From NCBI GenBank assembly GCA_025997275.1, contig BNUJ01000049.1:1-10805 (forward strand): a DNA stretch of 10,805 bases. Direction: 5' to 3'. A program made the position numbers and the translations under genes. This stretch comes from Deferribacterales bacterium (GTDB lineage: Bacteria > Chrysiogenota > Deferribacteres > Deferribacterales > JAISNW01). This document shows positions 6,367 to 10,805 of this stretch, piece by piece (the stretch's first letter is position 1; every line of letters begins with the position of its first letter). Under the pieces are notes generated by a model. That model worked only from the letters and a program-made list of their open reading frames with translations, searched no databases and was not told the DNA's origin.

Positions 6367-8337
6367 ATGCCATTTGATTTAGTATCTGATTATGCGCCTA
6401 TGGGCGACCAACCAGAGGCTATCCGCTCTCTAGTTGATAGTTATAGGCAAGGCGTTCGCAAACAGGTTTTATTGGGCGTGACGGGTTCAGGCAAAACTTT
6501 CACTATGGCAAACGTTATCAAGGAGCTTGACGTACCCACGTTGATTATCGCTCACAACAAAACGCTAGCCGCCCAGCTATTTGGTGAATTCCAGAAGTTT
6601 TTTCCCAACAATGCAGTGGAATATTTTGTCAGCTACTACGATTACTTTCAGCCAGAGGCATATATCCCATCAAGCGATGTCTATATTGAGAAAGATTCCG
6701 CTATCAATGAAGATATAGACAAGCTACGCCACAGGGCGACTCGTAGCCTGTTAGAGCGGCGTGATGTTATTGTTGTAGCGTCAGTTTCTTGCATATACGG
6801 CATAGGCTCGCCAGAAGCATATTACGGAATGTTGATTACCCTTGAACTGGGGCAGGAGGCTGAGTTTGATACAATACTTGCCAAGCTGATAGAGTTGCAA
6901 TATAACCGCAACGACTATGACTTCCACCGTGGCACGTATCGCGTGAAAGGGGACACGTTAGAGGTATTTCCCATACATGAAGACACGATTGCTTACCGCA
7001 TAGAGTTTTTCGGCAATACGGTTGATAGGATTAGCGAGTTTGATTCTTTAACGGGTAAGACTATCCGTGAGCGCGACAAGGTGGCGATATTCCCCGGCAC
7101 TCACTACGTAACAGACCACATGGCTATAAAATCAACAGCGGAGACCATAAAGCGAGATTTGCGCACAAGATGTGCGGAGCTGATGGAGCAGAATAAGCTA
7201 GTTGAGGAACAGCGGCTTTCGCAGCGAACGATGTATGATATGGAGATGTTGCTTGAAACGGGCTATTGTAATGGCATAGAAAACTATTCTAGGTATTTTG
7301 AGAATAGAGCACCGGGCACCCCACCATCTACGCTAATGAGTTATCTGCCGAAAGATGCCCTCACTATAATAGACGAATCGCATATTACACTGCCACAGGT
7401 GCATGGCATGTATAACGGCGATAGAAGCAGAAAAACTACCCTTGTGGAATATGGTTTTAGGCTACCAGCGGCACTTGACAATAGACCGCTTAAATATGAA
7501 GAATTTTATGAGCGCATAGGCAAGGCGTTATATGTTAGTGCTACGCCTAATGAGGCGGAGATTGAGGATAGCAAAGGGGTAGTCGTAGAGCAAATTATAC
7601 GTCCTACTGGGCTGATAGACCCCGTTATAGAGATAAGACCTTCACGCACGCAGGTAGATGACCTATATGGAGAGGCAAAAAAGGTCGCCGCTAACGGAGA
7701 GCGTGTTCTAGTAACTACGCTTACAAAACGTATGGCTGAAGAGTTGACAAAGTATCTATCGGAACTAGACGTGCGGGTGCGCTATTTGCATTCCGAAATT
7801 GACACTATAGAGCGTGTGCAGATATTGCGTGCGTTAAGAATGGGCGAATTTGACGTGCTCGTAGGCATAAATCTGTTGCGTGAGGGGCTTGACTTGCCTG
7901 AGGTTAGCCTAGTTGCCGTGCTTGATGCCGACAAAGAAGGCTTTTTGCGCTCCACACAGTCGCTAATACAGACGGTCGGCAGAGCTGCGCGCAATGTGAA
8001 CGGTAGGGCTATCTTTTACGCTGATAAGATGACAAAGTCCATTGAACGCACCATAGAAGAAACCAATCGCCGTAGGACAAAACAATTAGCGTATAACGAA
8101 GAGCACAATATCACCCCTGAAACTATTAAGAGTGAAATATCGGACGTGCTAGCATCTATATACGAGAAAGATTATTTAGACGTGCCGCTCACCACAGATG
8201 GCGATGTTGAGTTGACGGGCGACACGAAACTTGATATACCTAACGTAGAAAAGCTAATGAAAATGGCGGCGGCAGAGCTGAACTTTGAGAAAGCAGCGAA
8301 ACTGCGCGATTTGTTATTTGAGCTAAAATCAGAATAG
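6367..8337 (+). CDS. uvrB: UvrB, excinuclease ABC subunit B
   Basis: UvrB is the damage-verifying helicase-like subunit of nucleotide excision repair: it is loaded by UvrA, opens the DNA around a lesion and recruits UvrC for incision. The 656 residues match the usual length. Visible parts are the N-terminal signature FDLVSDYAPMGDQPEAI, Walker A GVTGSGKT (37-44), the beta-hairpin that clamps DNA (YYDYFQPEAYIP, about 90-101), the Walker B-type DESH (336-339), helicase motif VI QTVGRAAR (535-542) and the C-terminal UVR domain (about 622-656, NFEKAAKLRD), which contacts UvrC. Nothing appears to be missing. The start is 8 bp after the flagellin stop, with no promoter or terminator between, so it probably depends at least partly on flagellin-operon transcription, an unusual setting for a repair gene. 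uvrA and uvrC are not in the window. Confidence 0.98.
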   Translation: MPFDLVSDYAPMGDQPEAIRSLVDSYRQGVRKQVLLGVTGSGKTFTMANVIKELDVPTLIIAHNKTLAAQLFGEFQKFFPNNAVEYFVSYYDYFQPEAYIPSSDVYIEKDSAINEDIDKLRHRATRSLLERRDVIVVASVSCIYGIGSPEAYYGMLITLELGQEAEFDTILAKLIELQYNRNDYDFHRGTYRVKGDTLEVFPIHEDTIAYRIEFFGNTVDRISEFDSLTGKTIRERDKVAIFPGTHYVTDHMAIKSTAETIKRDLRTRCAELMEQNKLVEEQRLSQRTMYDMEMLLETGYCNGIENYSRYFENRAPGTPPSTLMSYLPKDALTIIDESHITLPQVHGMYNGDRSRKTTLVEYGFRLPAALDNRPLKYEEFYERIGKALYVSATPNEAEIEDSKGVVVEQIIRPTGLIDPVIEIRPSRTQVDDLYGEAKKVAANGERVLVTTLTKRMAEELTKYLSELDVRVRYLHSEIDTIERVQILRALRMGEFDVLVGINLLREGLDLPEVSLVAVLDADKEGFLRSTQSLIQTVGRAARNVNGRAIFYADKMTKSIERTIEETNRRRTKQLAYNEEHNITPETIKSEISDVLASIYEKDYLDVPLTTDGDVELTGDTKLDIPNVEKLMKMAAAELNFEKAAKLRDLLFELKSE

Positions 8338-8370
8338 ACAAAAGCTTTAGTAGACTTATCCACTTTCTAC

Positions 8371-8399
8371 TTGCCAAGTCCTTGACTATCTGCTACAAC
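8371..8399 (+). promoter_or_regulatory. Extended -10 promoter for the Rpn-family gene
   Basis: TTGCCA (8371-8376), a 17-bp spacer and TACAAC (8394-8399) with TGC just before it (TGnTACAAC). It shares the block TCTGCTACA with the flagellin promoter. The predicted start is about 8405-8407, practically on the ATG at 8407. No Shine-Dalgarno sequence is visible between the -10 and the ATG. Confidence 0.55.
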
Positions 8400-8406
8400 C
8401 CTTAAT

Positions 8407-9288
8407 ATGGATAAGGATAAACAAGTAAAACGGTTAAACCCGCTGAATGATTTTGCCTTTAAGAACATTATGGGCGAAAAAGGCAAGAGCGAGCCTTTAC
8501 TCCTGTCTTTCCTCAATGCGGTGCTAAAGAAAACAAGAATAGAACCTATCATTTCACTTGAAATATTAGATGATAAAGAATTGCCCGCAGAGAGTTTGCA
8601 CGGGAAAGCATCTAGGCTAGACGTATTGGCACGACTTGCCAATAATGCAAAGGTCAATATTGAGGTGCAACTAGCTAATGAACACAATATGTCTGAAAGA
8701 ACGTTGTATTATTGGGGCAGAGAGTTTATACTAGGTATAGAGAGTGGGGAAAACTACAAAGAAATATACCCCGTTATAACAATAAACATAGTGAACTTTA
8801 AGCATATACCATTAGACGAGTTCCATACTAGTTTCCATATATACGAAGATACTCATAAGGACTATATGCTAACTAACCTGCTTGAGATACACTTTATAGA
8901 TATGGTTAGGTTTAGACAGAAACTATCGGTTGGGTTAGATGTAGCAGAGGACGAGTTATACCAGTGGTTAGTTTATATGAATAAGAATAGCGATGACGAG
9001 CTATTGAGGAGGGTATTGGGTATGAATAGCGTATTAGCAGAAGTGAACGAGAAGTTAAGGACAGTGCAGAACAACCCTGCACTATATCACGCTTATCTTG
9101 GCTATGAAAAATATGAACGGGATATGAACAATGAAAAATCTTATGCAAGAGAGGAAGGGGAGCGGGCAAAAGCCCTTAAAATCGCCCAAAATCTTTTAGC
9201 GTTTGCTATTCCACTTGACGTTATTGCCTCAAGCACAGGGCTTACCCTTGCCGAAGTAAAGAGACTTCAGAATAACATTAACGTATAA
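8407..9288 (+). CDS. Rpn-family recombination-promoting nuclease / PD-(D/E)XK 'transposase_31' protein
   Basis: The 293-residue protein shows the family opening LNPLNDFAFKNIMG (10-23). A PD-(D/E)XK-type nuclease core follows: D72 in RLDVLARL, then E86-x-Q88 in NIEVQL, then ERTLYYWGREF (97-107) and YPVITINIVNF. The last 45 residues (AREEGERAKALKIAQNLL, then IASSTGLTLAEVKRLQNN) form the alpha-helical tail common in the family. In E. coli, Rpn proteins are DNA endonucleases that promote RecA-independent recombination; some relatives act in phage defence. Despite the name, they are not known to move as classical transposons. The catalytic residues look intact. The start is fixed by the family N-terminus, but no ribosome site is visible (possible leaderless mRNA). 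It is followed 2 bp later by the acyltransferase gene, so the two are probably co-transcribed. Base and codon use resemble the neighbours. Confidence 0.9.
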   Translation: MDKDKQVKRLNPLNDFAFKNIMGEKGKSEPLLLSFLNAVLKKTRIEPIISLEILDDKELPAESLHGKASRLDVLARLANNAKVNIEVQLANEHNMSERTLYYWGREFILGIESGENYKEIYPVITINIVNFKHIPLDEFHTSFHIYEDTHKDYMLTNLLEIHFIDMVRFRQKLSVGLDVAEDELYQWLVYMNKNSDDELLRRVLGMNSVLAEVNEKLRTVQNNPALYHAYLGYEKYERDMNNEKSYAREEGERAKALKIAQNLLAFAIPLDVIASSTGLTLAEVKRLQNNINV

Positions 9289-9290
9289 TT

Positions 9291-10805
9291 ATGCTCTATC
9301 GTGCTGATATAGATGGGTTACGTGCATTTGCTGTTATCCCTATAATACTTTTTCATTTAGGTTTCACCAAATTCTTTGGTGGTGGTTACGCTGGTGTGGA
9401 TATATTTTATGTAATATCGGGGTTTTTAATCACTAGTATTATATATGGTGAGATGACTGGCAACGTTCAAAAATCAAACACTGTTATGACGGGGGGGGGG
9501 CAGCGCTCATTAGCTAGCTCTGAAGCTACGTCACCCCTTACAGGTGAAGAATATTTTCTCCCATGCGCCAGTGGGACTAGAAAATCAGGCGAGGGGTTTA
9601 GTTTTCTAAAATTTTACGAACGTAGGGTTAGGCGTATAATCCCGCCACTGGTGTTTATGACATTCTTATCAATTTTGCTTGTGACGTATTGCTTTTCGCC
9701 TGTATTTCTTTCTGACTTTTTTAATTCAGTTAAGTATATATTTCTGTTTGCAGGAAATATATATTTCTGGAGAGATGGCTTCAATTATTTTAGAACAGAT
9801 ATAGCTACAAAACCACTGCTACACACATGGTCGCTAGGGGTAGAGGAGCAGTTTTACATATTATTCCCGCTAGTGCTCTTTTTATTAGTTCGGTATGCTA
9901 ATAAACATACATTAAAAGCCTTAATTGTCCTATGGATTACATCATTTGCACTAAATATTCATTTTATCTTTCAAGATACCCAGCTGGTGTTTTATTGGTT
10001 ACCGTTCAGAGCTTGGGAGTTGTTGACGGGAGCAATACTTGCAGTTTCTTTTCCCCATTCCAGCTTGCGGACGTCAACGAACGCAGGGAGGTTAGGGCTA
10101 GGAGGCAGTATGGCTGGCGTAGTGGGCTTACTGCTAATATGCACAGGTATTGTGCTACTGGGCTACACCAGAAAAGCTCACTTCCCAGGTTTTCTTGCAC
10201 TTATGCCAGTAATAGGCACTTTTTTATGTATATCTGCTGGTGGCAACGGTATAGCTGGCAGAATATTATCTTGGAAACCGTTTGTTCATATCGGCAAGCT
10301 GTCTTATGCAATGTATCTATGGCACTGGGTTTTAATAGTATGCTGGAAACAATTATTTAGCCACACATTAGACGTTAAAGGTGTGTGTATGCTCATAATA
10401 CTCACATATTTATTGTCTGCCTTTTCATATAAATTTATAGAACAACCTGTCAGACGGAGAAAGGTACTTGCAGAACGTAAAAAGCTGTTTTCCGTAGCTG
10501 CAATGATTTGTTTTGGATTTGTTCTTATGAGCATCCCAGCAAAACACTGGTCTGATAGGATGCTGAATTTAATAGTTAGTCCCTATGCATCTTCCTACGA
10601 GCAGGTCAACGATTACTGTGAACGGGCTGTTTTACTAGGTATCCAACGAGGGGGGAAAACAGATGTTTGGAGTGTTAAAGATGACAATAAGTCGGTAGTT
10701 CTGGTGCTCGGAGATAGCTATGCTTTGCAATTATCAGCACTGCTAGATAGCTTGTCTGGTGAATATAACAGAAAATATATGCTTATAGGTTGTATAAGTT
10801 ATATG
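9291..10805 (+). CDS. Acyltransferase-3 (OafA/YrhL-like) membrane O-acyltransferase with C-terminal SGNH domain; 3' end outside window; phase-variable candidate
   Basis: One open frame of 505 codons runs from ATG 9291 past the right edge with no stop. Family marks are DGLRAFAV with R11-x10-H22, DIFYVISGFL (37-46, membrane segment 2), FYERRVRRIIPP (108-119), HTWSLGVEEQFY (178-189) and about ten hydrophobic helices. A further helix (KLFSVAAMICFGFVLM) leads to an extracytoplasmic SGNH-type domain beginning VLVLGDSYA (GDS 474-476, presumed nucleophile S476). Such fused proteins (e.g. Salmonella OafB) O-acetylate surface polysaccharides, moving an acyl group across the inner membrane. The exact glycan is unknown. 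A 37-codon insertion carrying G10 lies at about residues 63-99; G10 keeps the frame open. The start is fixed by an in-frame TAA at 9279-9281; there is no clear ribosome site, so coupling to the Rpn gene 2 bp upstream is likely. Confidence 0.92.
   Translation, partial: MLYRADIDGLRAFAVIPIILFHLGFTKFFGGGYAGVDIFYVISGFLITSIIYGEMTGNVQKSNTVMTGGGQRSLASSEATSPLTGEEYFLPCASGTRKSGEGFSFLKFYERRVRRIIPPLVFMTFLSILLVTYCFSPVFLSDFFNSVKYIFLFAGNIYFWRDGFNYFRTDIATKPLLHTWSLGVEEQFYILFPLVLFLLVRYANKHTLKALIVLWITSFALNIHFIFQDTQLVFYWLPFRAWELLTGAILAVSFPHSSLRTSTNAGRLGLGGSMAGVVGLLLICTGIVLLGYTRKAHFPGFLALMPVIGTFLCISAGGNGIAGRILSWKPFVHIGKLSYAMYLWHWVLIVCWKQLFSHTLDVKGVCMLIILTYLLSAFSYKFIEQPVRRRKVLAERKKLFSVAAMICFGFVLMSIPAKHWSDRMLNLIVSPYASSYEQVNDYCERAVLLGIQRGGKTDVWSVKDDNKSVVLVLGDSYALQLSALLDSLSGEYNRKYMLIGCISYM
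9470..9476. repeat. Left 7-bp direct repeat (putative target-site duplication)
   Basis: AAAATCA, identical to 9581-9587 and in the same reading phase, borders the 104-bp insert. The motif is A-rich, so chance identity cannot be excluded, but its position agrees with the point where the family alignment breaks. Confidence 0.5.
9477..9580 (+). mobile_element. Candidate short non-autonomous insertion (104 bp) in the acyltransferase gene
   Basis: The block is bounded by 7-bp direct repeats AAAATCA at 9470-9476 and 9581-9587. The block plus one repeat is 111 bp (37 codons), so the frame is kept. Deleting it restores NVQKSGEGFSFLKFYERR, about 26 residues from the SGF motif to FY, which is normal for the family; with it the distance is about 63. 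Inside are G10 and three short hairpins: TAGCT/AGCTA (9511-9515, 9524-9528), TCACC/GGTGA (9531-9535, 9543-9547) and ATTTTCTCCCA/TGGG-act-AGAAAAT (9553-9563, 9572-9585). The right arm of the last hairpin crosses the block edge into the right-hand direct repeat. No clear terminal inverted repeats are seen. It resembles small palindromic elements that insert in frame into genes, such as Rickettsia RPEs. No second copy is visible in this window. Confidence 0.6.
9491..9500 (+). repeat. G10 homopolymer, candidate phase-variation tract
   Basis: Ten G follow ATGAC and fall in codons 67-70 of the acyltransferase (T-G-G-G). Ten keeps the gene open. Loss of one G stops translation at the TAG at 9511-9513 (about 73 residues); gain of one stops it at the TAG at 9515-9517 (about 75 residues). 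Both would leave only the first two membrane segments. No other homopolymer of this length is present in the window. Confidence 0.8.
9581..9587. repeat. Right 7-bp direct repeat (putative target-site duplication)
   Basis: This is the second copy of AAAATCA, immediately after the insert. Normal acyltransferase sequence (GEGFSFLKFYERR) resumes directly after it. Confidence 0.5.

Noticed and set aside
8349..8371. Hairpin AGTAGA/TCTACT as a uvrB terminator
   Set aside because: The arm is only 6 bp and AT-rich, the loop is 11 nt, and no T-run follows.
9932..10360. 142-residue plus-strand open frame within the acyltransferase region
   Set aside because: It lies in another frame of the acyltransferase gene, whose frame shows clear family motifs on both sides; this frame has no recognisable domain and no ribosome site.
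9291..10805. Acyltransferase as a frameshifted pseudogene at the G run
   Set aside because: With the ten G as written, the frame continues unbroken from ATG through all AT3 motifs to the SGNH GDS motif, so the copy shown is intact up to the edge.
1..10805. CRISPR arrays, tRNA, rRNA, replication origin
   Set aside because: No spaced direct repeats, cloverleaf patterns, rRNA sequence or iteron/DnaA-box clusters were seen.

Overview
The window is a moderately AT-rich stretch of bacterial chromosome. It looks like a motile, probably diderm bacterium: it has a full-length flagellin and a membrane acyltransferase of the kind that decorates surface glycans. The phylum cannot be fixed from the sequence. 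The very long flagellin, with a Flagellin_IN-like segment in its middle, reminds me of flagellins from Synergistota and some anaerobic Firmicutes, but that is only an impression. ATA, CTA and AGA codons are used freely in all genes, so nothing stands out as freshly foreign except a short insertion near the right end.

Layout. (1) 1-3264, minus strand: a tight metabolic operon of a phosphohexomutase, a GlpA-like FAD oxidoreductase with a C-terminal [2Fe-2S]-type domain, and the first 14 codons of a second FAD protein. Genes overlap by 8 and 3 bp. (2) 3265-3336: a short divergent promoter region in which the two predicted -10 boxes overlap. (3) 3337-3855, plus strand: an orphan response regulator with a receiver domain joined directly to a Fis-type helix-turn-helix, lacking the usual AAA+ domain. 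(4) 3856-4024: a strong sigma70-like promoter followed by a leader containing an intrinsic-terminator-like hairpin, ahead of a 777-residue flagellin gene. (5) 6367-8337: uvrB, 8 bp behind the flagellin gene with no terminator between. (6) 8338-8406: an extended -10 promoter so close to the next start codon that the mRNA may be leaderless. (7) 8407-9288: an Rpn/transposase_31-family PD-(D/E)XK nuclease, then, 2 bp on, an acyltransferase-3/SGNH gene that runs off the right edge.

The most interesting feature is in the acyltransferase. A 104-bp block (9477-9580), flanked by 7-bp direct repeats (AAAATCA), sits in frame between the second membrane segment and the FYxRR motif. It carries a run of ten G and three small hairpins. 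Removing the block plus one direct repeat (111 bp, 37 codons) gives a protein with normal family spacing. With G10 the gene is open; with G9 or G11 it stops within a few codons at TAG codons inside the block. The sequence therefore suggests that a small mobile-type insertion brought a slippage tract into a surface-modifying enzyme and made it phase-variable.

The genes as a set suggest surface and motility functions (flagellin, regulator, glycan acyltransferase, possibly the phosphohexomutase) beside housekeeping uvrB. The links are by position only.
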